From: Aeromonas enteropelogenes | GTDB taxonomy: Bacteria; Pseudomonadota; Gammaproteobacteria; Enterobacterales; Aeromonadaceae | DNA length: 64,000 nt | Direction: 5' to 3' | Assembly (NCBI RefSeq): GCF_000819845.1 | Contig: NZ_CDCG01000017.1 | Location: 20,860-84,859, forward strand | Shown: piece by piece, positions 20,603 to 29,321 of the stretch | Numbering within the stretch: position 1 is the stretch's first letter | Layout of the letters: each line of letters starts with the position of its first letter | The notes under the pieces: generated by a model | The model's database searches: none | Told to the model about the DNA's origin: nothing | The model's input: the letters and a program-made list of their open reading frames with translations, nothing else | Program-made: the position numbers and the translations under genes

Positions 20603-20920
20603 ATGATCCTCTCCACCACCCCCACTCTGGAAGGCAAGAGCATACGTGAATATCGCGGCATCGTGGTTGGCGAAGCCATTCTCGGGGCCAACGTCTTCAA
20701 GGATCTGTTCGCCGGGATCCGCGACATCATTGGCGGCCGCTCCGGTGCCTATGAAAAGGAGCTGGCCCGGGCCCGGGAGATAGCGTTCGATGAGCTCAAG
20801 GAGCGCGCCGCGGCGCTCGGCGCCAACGCCGTGGTCGGGATCGATATCGATTACGAAGTGGTGGGCCAGAGTGGCAGCATGCTGATGGTGAGCATCAGCG
20901 GTACCGCCGTGGTGGTGTAA
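20603..20920 (+). CDS. ybjQ: YbjQ family (UPF0145) protein
   Basis: The 105-aa protein closely resembles E. coli Ybj[12 protein letters not shown] at the start, [20 protein letters not shown] and [11 protein letters not shown] in the middle, [18 protein letters not shown] and [13 protein letters not shown] at the end. The family forms pentameric rings; it is described as heavy-metal-binding-like but its function is unproven. The ATG at 20603 follows GCAGGAG. The gene is isolated between two terminators. Confidence 0.93.
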   Translation: MILSTTPTLEGKSIREYRGIVVGEAILGANVFKDLFAGIRDIIGGRSGAYEKELARAREIAFDELKERAAALGANAVVGIDIDYEVVGQSGSMLMVSISGTAVVV

Positions 20921-20970
20921 GCCAGTGATGCTCCAGTCAATGCCGGAGCAATAGCTCGCCGTTTTATGAA

Positions 20971-20992
20971 AGAGGCCGCAACTGCGGCCTCT
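20971..20992. terminator. Convergent terminator between ybjQ and the sulfatase-fold gene
   Basis: AGAGGCCGCA/TGCGGCCTCT arms around AC. It lies between two convergent stops and can serve both. Confidence 0.8.
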
Positions 20993-21014
20993 TGTGTATT
21001 CAGCTGAAGGAGAC

Positions 21015-23276
21015 TCAGGGCAAGGCGTCTGACCGGAAGCTGGCACGGATCTGGGGCACCAGGGGGGAGACCTCGAACCCCTTCTCTTCTCCCAGTACCG
21101 GGTGGAGCAGGGGCCGGTCGGTGATGGGGGTGGTGTCCCCCGCCAGTAGCTGGCGGGTGGCCAGGCCCATCTGGTAAAGCTGGCGCACCGGGGCAAACTG
21201 CTGGGCCAGCGACAAGGGATCGTCGGCCCTAGCAAAGGCCATCATGGGGATCTGGTAGCTGGCATCGCGCGGCGGCTTGTCGCCGTGAATACCCTTGCCC
21301 GCTGACATCAGGAAGGGCTGGTGATCGCCAAAAGCCACCACCAGATAGCGCTTGCCCGATTGATCCAGGGTCTTGATCAGCCGCTCCAGGGATGCCATGG
21401 CATCCACCACCCCGGTGTAGTAGGTGTTGAGCAGCTGTTTGTCTGACTCGCTCTGGGTCGGGCAGGCGCCATTGAGTTCCTGTCCCTGATAGCGGGGGCC
21501 ATCGAAGGGGCCGTGCCCCTGCATGGTGACCGCATAGGCAAACAGGGGTTGGCTGTCCTGCTCGCTGCGCTTGAGCAGATGGTCGATCAGCGCATCATCC
21601 GAGATATAGAGTCCCTTGTGCTCCAGGGTGGTGAAGCGGGTATCGAACCAGCGCTCTTCGTAGCCAAGGGCCGGAATGGCCTTGGCGCGGCCCCAGAACT
21701 TCTCCATATAGGGGTGGGCGAACAGGGTCTTGTAACCGCTTTGCCTGGCGCTTTGGGCCAGCCCGGGCACCTGCTCCGAGAGGTAATAGTAGGGCACCAC
21801 CCCCTGTTTGAGCAGGCCCACCGGCAGACCGGTATTCATCTCGAACTCCGCCAGCACCGTCATGCCCCCTGTGGTGGGGGAGTGGATGGTCTTGCGCCAC
21901 TGCTGCACGCTGGCGGGCAGGTGCAAGGTGGGGGCAGGGGCGCAGATCCGTCCCTGCCAGTCGAGCATCAGTGATTCATATTGCAACACGATCACCAGAT
22001 CCCAGCGCGGCGCGATTCCTTGGGGAGGGTGGCTCAACTGCGGCGTCAGCTCGTTGATCTGCAGCGGATAGCGAAACACGCTGCCGCTTTGCAGCATCTC
22101 GTCCACCAGGTTGAACAGATAGAGGCCCGGGCCGGAGCGGATGATGTCCCTGTGATAGTTGACCGCCCTGTCCACGTAGCGAATGTTGGCTCCCAGCAGC
22201 TTGTTGCCGGTCTGGGTGGCGAATACGCACAGGGCAAAAAATGCGGCGGTGGCGGCGGCGGTGCGCAGCACCCAGCGTGACAGGGCGAAGCGCCAGCACA
22301 GAAACAGCGCCAGCAAAGTGGCCAATATCGGCAGCACCGGGTGCTGATCGAGCAGGATCCGCACCAGGGCCAGCAGGTTGCCAAGATCATCCCCGCCAAG
22401 GGGCACCCCGTAGATGGCAATCTTCATGAAGTTGGCCAAGAGGCCGATGCCGGAGAGGGCGGTGAAGACCAGCCCCATATAGAGGTTGAACCCCGCCAGG
22501 GCGCACAGGCCCCAACCCAGCACCATGCTGGCCCAGGCCAGATAGTAGTGTTCCGGTCGAAAACCCGACCAGAGCAGAAATTCCCCCAGCTTGAACACCA
22601 CGAAGCCGTGCAGCAGCACGAAGGTGAGATTGCCGAGCAGCAGGCTGCCGAGCACCCGCCAGCGCATGTTGCGCCTGAGTCTGGGCATCAGTACCCTGAG
22701 CACGACGGCGCTCAAGGTCAGCACCAGCACCAGGCTGGTGAACAGATAGGTGAGATTGAATCCCCGTTCTGGCAGGGTTTGCAGGATCTGGCTGAACTCG
22801 GCGCTCTCGGGACGGTCTGCCAGCAGCAGGCCGATGCGCAGCTGATAGCGGCTGGCGAGGGCATCGTCCGGTGCCCGCAAGGTACTGTTGAGGTCAAGGG
22901 TGCAGCGGGCCTCTCGGCAACGCTGACGCTTGTCGACCCGCTGGCTCAGCTGGTCGATCCGCTCCCCCTTGTCATTGAGCAGTTCGACGCGCACCCTGTC
23001 CTCGGGTTGCAGCGGTTTGAGCAGTTGCCACTGGCTGCGCACCACCAGATAGAGGCCACGGCTGTCGCTTTTATAGAGCAGCGAGTGGCGGGTGAGGGTG
23101 GCCAGGGGCTGATCGGCGGGCCCCAGCACCAGCGGTTGGGCACGGCCGAGCCAGCTGCCCGGATTGATGAGGGGCAACACCAGGGTAAACAGCAGCAGTG
23201 CGCACAGCAGGGCGAGCAACAGGGTGGGCAGACTCAGGATGCGGCCCGTCGGGCGACCTGAGGAGGAGACGTTCAT
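21015..23276 (-). CDS. LtaS/OpgB-like phosphoglycerol transferase (sulfatase fold)
   Basis: This 753-aa protein has a membrane N-terminal half and a periplasmic sulfatase-fold C-terminal half. One membrane segment lies near 12-35, a periplasmic beta-rich insert near 60-165, and four to five further segments between about 175 and 355. The predicted active site is intact by comparison with LtaS: Glu434 (LQYESLM), nucleophile Thr473 (GGMTVLAEFEMNTG) and Asp651-His652 (FGDHQPFL). Such enzymes move phosphoglycerol from phosphatidylglycerol onto a glycan. In Gram-negatives the usual acceptor is periplasmic glucan (OpgB), but the substrate here is unknown. It is transcribed alone. Confidence 0.85.
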   Translation of the reverse strand: MNVSSSGRPTGRILSLPTLLLALLCALLLFTLVLPLINPGSWLGRAQPLVLGPADQPLATLTRHSLLYKSDSRGLYLVVRSQWQLLKPLQPEDRVRVELLNDKGERIDQLSQRVDKRQRCREARCTLDLNSTLRAPDDALASRYQLRIGLLLADRPESAEFSQILQTLPERGFNLTYLFTSLVLVLTLSAVVLRVLMPRLRRNMRWRVLGSLLLGNLTFVLLHGFVVFKLGEFLLWSGFRPEHYYLAWASMVLGWGLCALAGFNLYMGLVFTALSGIGLLANFMKIAIYGVPLGGDDLGNLLALVRILLDQHPVLPILATLLALFLCWRFALSRWVLRTAAATAAFFALCVFATQTGNKLLGANIRYVDRAVNYHRDIIRSGPGLYLFNLVDEMLQSGSVFRYPLQINELTPQLSHPPQGIAPRWDLVIVLQYESLMLDWQGRICAPAPTLHLPASVQQWRKTIHSPTTGGMTVLAEFEMNTGLPVGLLKQGVVPYYYLSEQVPGLAQSARQSGYKTLFAHPYMEKFWGRAKAIPALGYEERWFDTRFTTLEHKGLYISDDALIDHLLKRSEQDSQPLFAYAVTMQGHGPFDGPRYQGQELNGACPTQSESDKQLLNTYYTGVVDAMASLERLIKTLDQSGKRYLVVAFGDHQPFLMSAGKGIHGDKPPRDASYQIPMMAFARADDPLSLAQQFAPVRQLYQMGLATRQLLAGDTTPITDRPLLHPVLGEEKGFEVSPLVPQIRASFRSDALP

Positions 23277-23531
23277 ATGAGCTCGTCCTTTGAGCGAGTG
23301 AGAAAGAAAGCGTGTATCCGCATACTGTTTGACCCGATGGTGCTGACCTTGTTCCTGCTTGTCAATTTAATGACGGCTTGATGAATATTGGGTGACGATA
23401 CATCCCTGCAAATTGTGATCCTGATCGAGAGGCGGCACGGATTCTGTGATGAAAGCGTCATCATGATGTTTTGCCGCTGGTTTGGGGAGAGTGGGCTGTT
23501 TAGTCTCTCAATAGAGCCGGGAGGTACATAT

Positions 23532-24617
23532 ATGAATCCTAAAGTGATGGCGCGTCAGGCCAGATTGCTACGCATGCTGGAGAGCAAGGAGGAGGTGCGG
23601 ATCGGGCGCGAGCGCGATTGCCCGCTGCCCGTGGGGCAACTGGTCAATCTCAAGGAGACGCATCCCGCCGTGCTCAAGGTTTATCGCCATGGCCTGACGG
23701 CCGAGGTGTTCCACCTCAAGGTTGATGGCCATCACTGGTGCCTGAAGCGGCGCCGCCAGGATTCACTGGTTGCCAATCTCGATGGCAAGACCGCCTTTCT
23801 GACCGAGCTGGAGCGCCGCCGGGAAATAGAAGCGCTGCGCGAGCTCCATCCCACTATTCTCTCCCACGTGGTCTGCACCAGCTATGGCTCGGCCCGGGCC
23901 GGCATCCTGGTCTCTCCCTGGCTGCGTGGCGTGCCGGTGCATAGCCTCAACGAGCGCAATCTGGCCCAGATGCTGGAGGTGGAGGGGGAGCTGGCCCGCT
24001 GGGGCTGGTTTGACTGGGATCCGAGCCCCGGCAACCTGCTCGATGACGGCGAGCAGATCAGCGTCTTCGATTTTGGCTACATGTGGACCTTCGATCCCCG
24101 CTTCGAATACAACTCCAACGGGCTGGTCGACCCCCAGTTTCATGTGCCGGAGCGGCTGGAGACTCGCACCCTCTCAGGGCTCTGGCTCGATGAGCCCGAT
24201 CCCTTGCCACAGTTTCGCTACTGGCGCGAGCTTTGTCTTGCCTGGGTGAAGCAGGAGATCCTCCATCTCGGCCGCCAGGGGGCGAGCGCCCCCGTGCTGG
24301 CACGGCTGCATGCCCTGCAGGGGGAGTGGAGCGCGGCGCTGGCCAGTGACGAGGCGCTTGTCGCCAACTGGTGGCGCGACATGTATCGCAGCCACAAGCT
24401 CGATGTAGCGGACGATCTGAGCGGCCAGAGCTGCGGCCCGCTCACCCTGCGCCGTCTCGACTGGCTGGAGCAGGCGGTCACCGATCACTATCCCCTGCTG
24501 GTGGATAACTTGCCTGGGCAGGAGGAGGGCACCAGCCGGGATGATATGCTGGCACGCTTGCAGCGACAGCGCCGCGAGGCCATGGCCTGCCAGCTGCCGG
24601 TGGCGACGCCGGCCTGA
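23532..24617 (+). CDS. Kinase-fold protein of unknown substrate
   Basis: I do not recognise a named family. The 361-aa soluble protein carries a catalytic-loop-like FDWDPSPGNLL (160-170), with Asp163 as possible base and Asn168 as metal ligand. A DFG (180-182) follows ten residues later, the arrangement of Kdo/lipopolysaccharide and aminoglycoside kinases. HHWCLKRRR near residue 70 could supply the ATP-binding Lys. The C-terminal half (about 205-361) is helical with no recognisable domain. The ATG at 23532 follows GGGAGG; the frame opens 144 bases earlier without a site. It is divergent from the phosphoglycerol transferase gene, 255 bases away, so an envelope-related role is conceivable but unproven. 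Confidence 0.7.
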   Translation: MNPKVMARQARLLRMLESKEEVRIGRERDCPLPVGQLVNLKETHPAVLKVYRHGLTAEVFHLKVDGHHWCLKRRRQDSLVANLDGKTAFLTELERRREIEALRELHPTILSHVVCTSYGSARAGILVSPWLRGVPVHSLNERNLAQMLEVEGELARWGWFDWDPSPGNLLDDGEQISVFDFGYMWTFDPRFEYNSNGLVDPQFHVPERLETRTLSGLWLDEPDPLPQFRYWRELCLAWVKQEILHLGRQGASAPVLARLHALQGEWSAALASDEALVANWWRDMYRSHKLDVADDLSGQSCGPLTLRRLDWLEQAVTDHYPLLVDNLPGQEEGTSRDDMLARLQRQRREAMACQLPVATPA

Positions 24618-24639
24618 AACAGGGTCAACCGTGAAGACA

Positions 24640-24667
24640 AAAAAGAGGGCACCCCGGGGTGCCCTCT
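24640..24667. terminator. lysC terminator
   Basis: AGAGGGCACC/GGTGCCCTCT arms. On the minus strand the hairpin is followed by six T, so it mainly ends lysC; it also lies behind the plus-strand kinase-fold gene. Confidence 0.88.
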
Positions 24668-24681
24668 GCTATGAAAGCTGC

Positions 24682-26034
24682 TTAATCCAGCAGCTCCTGA
24701 TGGAGGCAGTTGACTATGTTGCCGGCGTCCGATTCCTGTACCAGGAAGCAGAGGTTGTGGGCGCTGGCGCCGTAGCAGATCATCCGGATGTTGTGATCCC
24801 GCAGGGTCGAGAAGACCTGACTGCCGACCCCGTTCACCTCGCTCATGCGGTTACCGATGAGGGCTACCAGAGCAAGCCCCGTCTCCACTTCCACCTTGCA
24901 CAGTTGCCCCAGCTCCGCCAGCACCTTGTCACTCAAGACGGGCTCGCCGTTGCTCTGGCTGCCGGTGTGATCCAGGGTGAGCGACACGCTCACCTCCGAG
25001 GTGGTGATGAGATCCACCGAGATGCGGTGGCGGGCCAGGATGCCAAACACCTCGGCCAGAAAGCCATAGGCGTGGAACATGTTGAGGCTGTGCAGGGTCA
25101 CCAGCACTTGGTTGCGGCGCAGGGCCACGGCGCGAAACAGCGGGCTCGAATCCGTGCTGGAGCGGATCCAGGTCCCCCCTGCCGCCGGATCCTTGCTGGA
25201 GCCGACAAACACCGGAATGTTCTGGCGCACCGCAGGTTGCAGGGTCGCCGGATGCAGCACCTTGGCACCGAAGGTGGCCATCTCGGCCGCCTCGACGAAG
25301 CTGATCTCCGGGATGGGACGGGCACGGGTGACCAGACGCGGATCCGTGGTGTAGATACCGGGCACGTCGGTCCAGATCTCTATGCTGCCAGCGTCCAGCG
25401 CCTCGGCGAGCAGGGCTGCGCTGTAATCGGAGCCGCCCCGGCCCAGGGTGGTGGTGCGACCGTCGCCATCGGCGCCGATGAAGCCCTGGGTGATGATGAG
25501 GGTGTCCCCGAGCATGGGGGCCAGGGCTTGCTGGCAGAGGGTGCGGGTGACAGCGATATCCACAGTGGCCTTGCCAAAGCGACTGTCGGTGCGCATCAGC
25601 TGGCGCACATCCTGCCAGTGGGCCTTGACGCCGCGCTGGTGCAACAGCTCGGTAAAGAGGCGGGTGGAGATGAGCTCACCACAGGCGATGAGGCGATCGG
25701 CCAGCTCGGCGTCGGTCTGCTGGCTGGCCTGGCGCGCCATGGTGCGGATCTCGCCAAGCTGGGCCCGGATGAACTCGCTCACGTCGTTCGGGTGGCCCAG
25801 ATCGGCCAAAATGGCGTGCTGGATCTCCGCCAGCTTGCCCAGTTGCGCCTCCTGGCCCGCCTCATCCAGCTCGCCCTGGGCCAGCGCTACCAAGAGATTG
25901 GTGACGCCGGCGCTGGCGCTCAGCACCACCACCCGGGTCGTGGGGTTGGCCAGCACGATATTGGCGCAGTTGTTCATGGCCGCGGCGTTGGCGACACTGG
26001 TTCCGCCAAACTTGGCGACATTGATCGGGCTCAT
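24682..26034 (-). CDS. lysC: Lysine-sensitive aspartate kinase III
   Basis: LysC phosphorylates aspartate, the first step toward lysine, threonine and methionine. The 450-aa protein has KFGGTS at 8-13, an amino-acid-kinase domain to about 290 (TTLGRGGSDYSA for ATP and aspartate binding) and two C-terminal ACT domains for lysine feedback. Length matches E. coli LysC (449). The ATG at 26034 follows ACAGGAG. The leader contains a lysine riboswitch, so both synthesis and activity are under lysine control. The gene stands alone, with a terminator after it. Confidence 0.98.
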   Translation of the reverse strand: MSPINVAKFGGTSVANAAAMNNCANIVLANPTTRVVVLSASAGVTNLLVALAQGELDEAGQEAQLGKLAEIQHAILADLGHPNDVSEFIRAQLGEIRTMARQASQQTDAELADRLIACGELISTRLFTELLHQRGVKAHWQDVRQLMRTDSRFGKATVDIAVTRTLCQQALAPMLGDTLIITQGFIGADGDGRTTTLGRGGSDYSAALLAEALDAGSIEIWTDVPGIYTTDPRLVTRARPIPEISFVEAAEMATFGAKVLHPATLQPAVRQNIPVFVGSSKDPAAGGTWIRSSTDSSPLFRAVALRRNQVLVTLHSLNMFHAYGFLAEVFGILARHRISVDLITTSEVSVSLTLDHTGSQSNGEPVLSDKVLAELGQLCKVEVETGLALVALIGNRMSEVNGVGSQVFSTLRDHNIRMICYGASAHNLCFLVQESDAGNIVNCLHQELLD

Positions 26035-26126
26035 TGCGTACTCCTGTCTTAATATAAAAATCCGGTTCCATCGGGCAAAAAGAGAGGAGGAGGCTGAAAA
26101 TGGCAGGAATGATCGAAGCTATCCCG

Positions 26127-26344
26127 GCCAGAAGCACTCCATCCGCAGAGCCCATCCCGTACCCGCCCTGTGAGAGCGCGGTGGGGGATGACCACTACCG
26201 ATGACAACCCGGGGGATTCAGCCCCCGCAGCCGACAGCGAGGCATCCAGTTACCTCGTCCATCTCGGCGCTGCTCCCCCTGACCCAAGTTCACCGGACTC
26301 TGGCGTCCTCCCTTGGGCTGCCTGGGCAGCGCTCCTCTTCTGGC
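26127..26344 (-). promoter_or_regulatory. Lysine riboswitch (L box) upstream of lysC
   Basis: Read on the minus strand, the leader reproduces the conserved blocks of the lysine aptamer. A perfect 8-bp P1 (GCCAGAAG with CTTCTGGC) closes it. AAGAGGAGCGCTGCCCA follows P1; AGGGGGAGCAGCGCCGAGAT, GCTGCGGGGGCTGAATCCCC and GGGTTGTCATC form the junction. All align by eye with the E. coli lysC leader. The 3' P1 strand can instead pair within a hairpin GGCCGGGAT/ATCATTCCTGCC (about 26101-26129), the likely expression platform. Lysine binding should reduce lysC expression. Exact switching mode (transcription or translation) is not clear. Confidence 0.95.
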
Positions 26345-26371
26345 TCCACCGTGGCGGTGGAGTACAATTAG

Positions 26372-26400
26372 AAATAACCTGCGTTGGATTACACTGTCAA
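26372..26400 (-). promoter_or_regulatory. Candidate lysC promoter
   Basis: A consensus -35 TTGACA (26395-26400 on the minus strand) is 17 bases from a poor -10 TTATTT (26372-26377). Transcription would start about 20 bases before the riboswitch P1. Confidence 0.55.
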
Positions 26401-26454
26401 TCGAGTTTGTGAAAAAGTTCAAATTAGTCTTCAACCAAACGCATAATCAACAAG

Positions 26455-27783
26455 TTACGCAATGCTCTTTGACAAAACCTTGGAGCGGCGCTGCCAGTTG
26501 TAGAGGCGCTGGCGCGCCACCGGCAGCTCTTCCACCTCCAGCGGCTCGAAACCCCGTTCCCGGAACCAGTGGATGGAGCGGGTGGTGAGCACGAACAGGC
26601 TGCGGATCCCGAGGCGCTTGGCCCGCTCGGCCACCTTGGCCACCAGCTGATCCCCGCGATTGGAGTTGCGGTAGTCGGGGTGGATGGCGACGCAGGCCAT
26701 CTCGGCCATCGCCTCCTCGTGGAAGCAGTAGAGGGCAGCGCAGCCGATGATGAGGCCATCGCGATCTATGATGGTGAACTTGTCGATCTCCATCTCCAGC
26801 TGCTCGCGGGAGCGGCGTACCAGGATCCCTTCCTCCTCCAGCGGGCGGATGAGGTCGAGAATGCCGCCGATATCCTCTATGGTGGCGGCGCGGGCCTGTT
26901 CGGCGCTTTCGCGCACTATCTGGGTACCGAGACCGTCGCGGCTGAACAGCTCCTGCAGCATGGCGCCGTCCTCCTTGTAGCTCACCAGGTGGGAGCGGGG
27001 CACGCCGCCACGGCAGGAGGCAATCGCCGAGCGCAGATAACGGGCGGTGCCGGACATCTCGGCCCCCGCCTGCTCCAGCTCAACCAATAGTTCCTCGGCC
27101 TGCTCGGGGAAGAGCTCCGAGATGGCCTCACCGTGTCTGTCCATCACCCCCTGGGTGCTGCTAAAACAGATGAGCTTGTCCGCTTTCAAATCCACTGCCA
27201 CCCGGCGCGCCACCTCTTCGGAGCTGAGGTTAAAGCTCTCGCCGGTGACCGAGCAGCCGATGGGGGAAATAAGCACCAGGCTTTTCTGATCCAGCTGGCG
27301 GGAGATCCCCTCCACGTCGATGCGGCGTACCCGGCCGCTGTGGCAAAAATCGATGCCATCATCCACCCCGAGCGGCTGGGCGGTGACGAAGTTGCCGCTC
27401 ACCACGCTGATGCGGGCCCCCTGCATGGGGGTGTTGGCCAGCCCCATGGAGAGCTGGGCCGTGATGTCGTATTGCAGGCCGCCGCACACCTGTTTGATGA
27501 GGGCGAAGCTCTCGTCATCGGTGACCCGGGTGCGCTTGTGGTACTGGGCATCGATGCCGGCGCGGGCCAGTGCCTCGTCATTTTGCGGACGTGAACCGAA
27601 CACCAGCACCAGGCGTATCCCTAAGGTCTGCAGCAGGGCGATATCGCTGACGATATTGGCAAAGTTGGGGTGGGCGATGGCCTCGCCCCCGATCATCAAG
27701 ACAAAGGTGGCACCCCGATGCACGTTGACGTAGGGGGTGGATTGCCGGAAAGCATTGACCAGACTGGGTTCGCGTTCACGCAC
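26455..27783 (-). CDS. argA: N-acetylglutamate synthase (GTG start)
   Basis: ArgA acetylates glutamate with acetyl-CoA, the first step of arginine synthesis. The 442-aa protein has an amino-acid-kinase-like regulatory domain (about 1-290; [10 protein letters not shown] and VLVFGSRPQ visible) that binds arginine, and a C-terminal GNAT domain (about 295-440; [18 protein letters not shown]). I place the start at GTG 27783 because [15 protein letters not shown] aligns with the E. coli N-terminus; the ATG at 27840 would add 19 residues and lie inside the operator. Length then equals the family norm (443). Tandem ARG boxes lie directly upstream. Confidence 0.95.
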   Translation of the reverse strand: MREREPSLVNAFRQSTPYVNVHRGATFVLMIGGEAIAHPNFANIVSDIALLQTLGIRLVLVFGSRPQNDEALARAGIDAQYHKRTRVTDDESFALIKQVCGGLQYDITAQLSMGLANTPMQGARISVVSGNFVTAQPLGVDDGIDFCHSGRVRRIDVEGISRQLDQKSLVLISPIGCSVTGESFNLSSEEVARRVAVDLKADKLICFSSTQGVMDRHGEAISELFPEQAEELLVELEQAGAEMSGTARYLRSAIASCRGGVPRSHLVSYKEDGAMLQELFSRDGLGTQIVRESAEQARAATIEDIGGILDLIRPLEEEGILVRRSREQLEMEIDKFTIIDRDGLIIGCAALYCFHEEAMAEMACVAIHPDYRNSNRGDQLVAKVAERAKRLGIRSLFVLTTRSIHWFRERGFEPLEVEELPVARQRLYNWQRRSKVLSKSIA

Positions 27784-27823
27784 TTGAGGGATCTTCCATA
27801 AAAAAACAGCGATTCGCTCAATA

Positions 27824-27862
27824 TATGAAAATAAATTCACAAATCAAGACTAAATATTGATT
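27824..27862 (-). promoter_or_regulatory. Tandem ARG boxes (ArgR operator) of argA
   Basis: Box 1 (27824-27841) contains TGAAAATAAATTCA, which matches the ARG consensus TGAAT-wwww-ATTCA at 9 of 10 fixed positions. Box 2 (27845-27862) matches at 7 of 10. They are 3 bp apart, the spacing of E. coli tandem ARG boxes that bind one ArgR hexamer. Arginine repression of argA is therefore expected. Confidence 0.8.
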
Positions 27863-28052
27863 TGTGGGGTTTCTGGTCCCGCCGTTGTTTCCCTTGTTCA
27901 GCTGTCTTGGCGGCTGGTGTAGAGGAGGGGAGTGAGCCATCACTGGATTATGCAGGGGAGCTCTGGTTGATCCGGGGCGATAAACTGTTATCTTCGATAT
28001 TCCTTTTCGTCAGCTGTGCGATGACACAGGGTTTTATACAAGGACAGGGTTC

Positions 28053-28685
28053 ATGGAACAGATTATTTCGCCGGCAAATGCGCTGCCGGGCCGCCGCGAG
28101 GCGATGGTGATTGGCCAGCAACATGCGGTGAACGGTCACCCGACTCAGGGCCCCTGGCCTGAAGGGATGGAGATCGCCTGGTTTGGCATGGGGTGCTTCT
28201 GGGGTGTCGAGCGTCTGTTCTGGCAGCAGCCGGGAGTCTATTCCACTGCCGCTGGCTATCAGGGCGGGTTGACCCCCAATCCCACCTATAAAGAGGTCTG
28301 CAGCGGCCTGACCGGCCACGCCGAGACGGTGCAGGTGGTGTTTGATCCCAAGGTGATTAGCTACGGCGACCTGCTCAAGCTCTTTTGGGAGCAGCATGAC
28401 CCGGCCCAGGGGATGCGCCAGGGGGGCGATATCGGTACCCAGTACCGGTCGGTCATCTTCCATGGTGACGAGAGCCAGCAGGCCATTGCCCAGCAGAGCC
28501 TGGCAGCGTTCCAGCAGGCCATGGTGGCTAGCGGCGACAGTCGCGCCATTACCACCCGCATCCTGCCCTATGCTCCCTTTTATTACGCCGAGGATTATCA
28601 CCAGCAGTACCTGGAGAAGAATCCGGATGGCTATTGTGGACTGGGGGGAATTGGGGTGTGCCTGCCGCCGTCGCTCAACCGTTGA
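28053..28685 (+). CDS. msrA: Peptide methionine-S-sulfoxide reductase A
   Basis: MsrA reduces the S-epimer of methionine sulfoxide in proteins, repairing oxidative damage. The 210-aa protein has the nucleophile Cys48 in [10 protein letters not shown]. Recycling cysteines Cys195 and Cys203 lie near the C-terminus ([14 protein letters not shown]), as in the three-cysteine E. coli enzyme. [17 protein letters not shown] is the usual second motif. The start ATG follows ACAAGGACAGG. The gene is divergent from argA with 269 bases between starts. Confidence 0.97.
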   Translation: MEQIISPANALPGRREAMVIGQQHAVNGHPTQGPWPEGMEIAWFGMGCFWGVERLFWQQPGVYSTAAGYQGGLTPNPTYKEVCSGLTGHAETVQVVFDPKVISYGDLLKLFWEQHDPAQGMRQGGDIGTQYRSVIFHGDESQQAIAQQSLAAFQQAMVASGDSRAITTRILPYAPFYYAEDYHQQYLEKNPDGYCGLGGIGVCLPPSLNR

Positions 28686-28732
28686 GGCGAGCGGTAGCTG
28701 GTTTTTAAAAAAAGTAAAAATATAAGATCAAA

Positions 28733-28893
28733 GTCTGGAACTTACTGCGACGACCGCTGACTAACTGATTAGCGTCCAGGGATCGGATGCAAAGTCCAGA
28801 CACATTTCATGCCTTGAGAACCACTCGATAAGTGAACGGTCGGGTGGGTTGAAAATGATAGCAAGCAGGGCTGCCTGACAAGGCGGCCCTTTT
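28733..28893 (+). ncRNA. Possible small RNA or structured 3' UTR after msrA
   Basis: A TATAAG -10-like box (28721-28726) precedes a stretch with no open frame. It has a long-range pair GTCTGGA (28733-28739) with TCCAGAC (28795-28801), an inner stem CGCTGA/TTAGCG, and a terminator (AGGGCTGCC/GGCGGCCCT, 28867-28890, then TTTT). No good -35 is seen. It may simply be the msrA 3' UTR; I do not recognise a known RNA family. Confidence 0.3.
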
Positions 28894-28928
28894 CATTTTC
28901 TGGCGAAGGAGAGTGGAACAGGCGCGGA

Positions 28929-29264
28929 TCAGGCGATCGCACTGTCAAACAGGTTCTTGATGAGATCGATGAACTCTTCGAGGAAGGCTTGCTGTTCCGG
29001 GGTCGGGGCGCGCAGCCAGACGGCCGAGAGTACCTCTTCCAGATCCGCTACCACGGCATCCGCTTCCTGCATGATGAGGAAACGCACCTTGGGATCGAGC
29101 TCGGGATGCTGCTCGCAGATGGCCATCAGGTTGCTGGCCACACGGCCGCTGACCAGATCCTCGATGGTCTCGCCCCCTTCACTCTGTTGTTGGGTCTCGA
29201 ACAGTCCCAAACGCTCTACCAGATACTCGATCAGCGAGATATAGCCATCACTTTCTACCACCAT
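28929..29264 (-). CDS. DUF3802-like small acidic protein
   Basis: This 111-aa protein is acidic and helical, with no signal peptide or membrane segment. The start MVVESDGYISLIEYL and the segment AICEQHPELDPKVRFLIMQEADAVVADLEEVL resemble DUF3802 proteins of Vibrio and Shewanella as I remember them; the function is unknown. It is single, upstream of the GNAT/YjbR pair on the other side of a 57-base gap and on the same strand. Confidence 0.65.
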   Translation of the reverse strand: MVVESDGYISLIEYLVERLGLFETQQQSEGGETIEDLVSGRVASNLMAICEQHPELDPKVRFLIMQEADAVVADLEEVLSAVWLRAPTPEQQAFLEEFIDLIKNLFDSAIA

Positions 29265-29321
29265 GGGTGCAGCCTCAATACAGTAACAATGCGAAAATCA
29301 GGCGTATTTTAGTGGCTTGAC

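Noticed and set aside
24541..26052. 503-codon open frame on the plus strand across lysC
   Set aside because: lysC has a riboswitch, a ribosome-binding site and every family motif; the mirror frame has none.
28686..28895. Region after msrA considered as 6S RNA, 4.5S RNA, Spot 42 or a CsrB-type RNA
   Set aside because: The conserved sequences of these RNAs that I know are not found; only a generic small-RNA candidate is kept.
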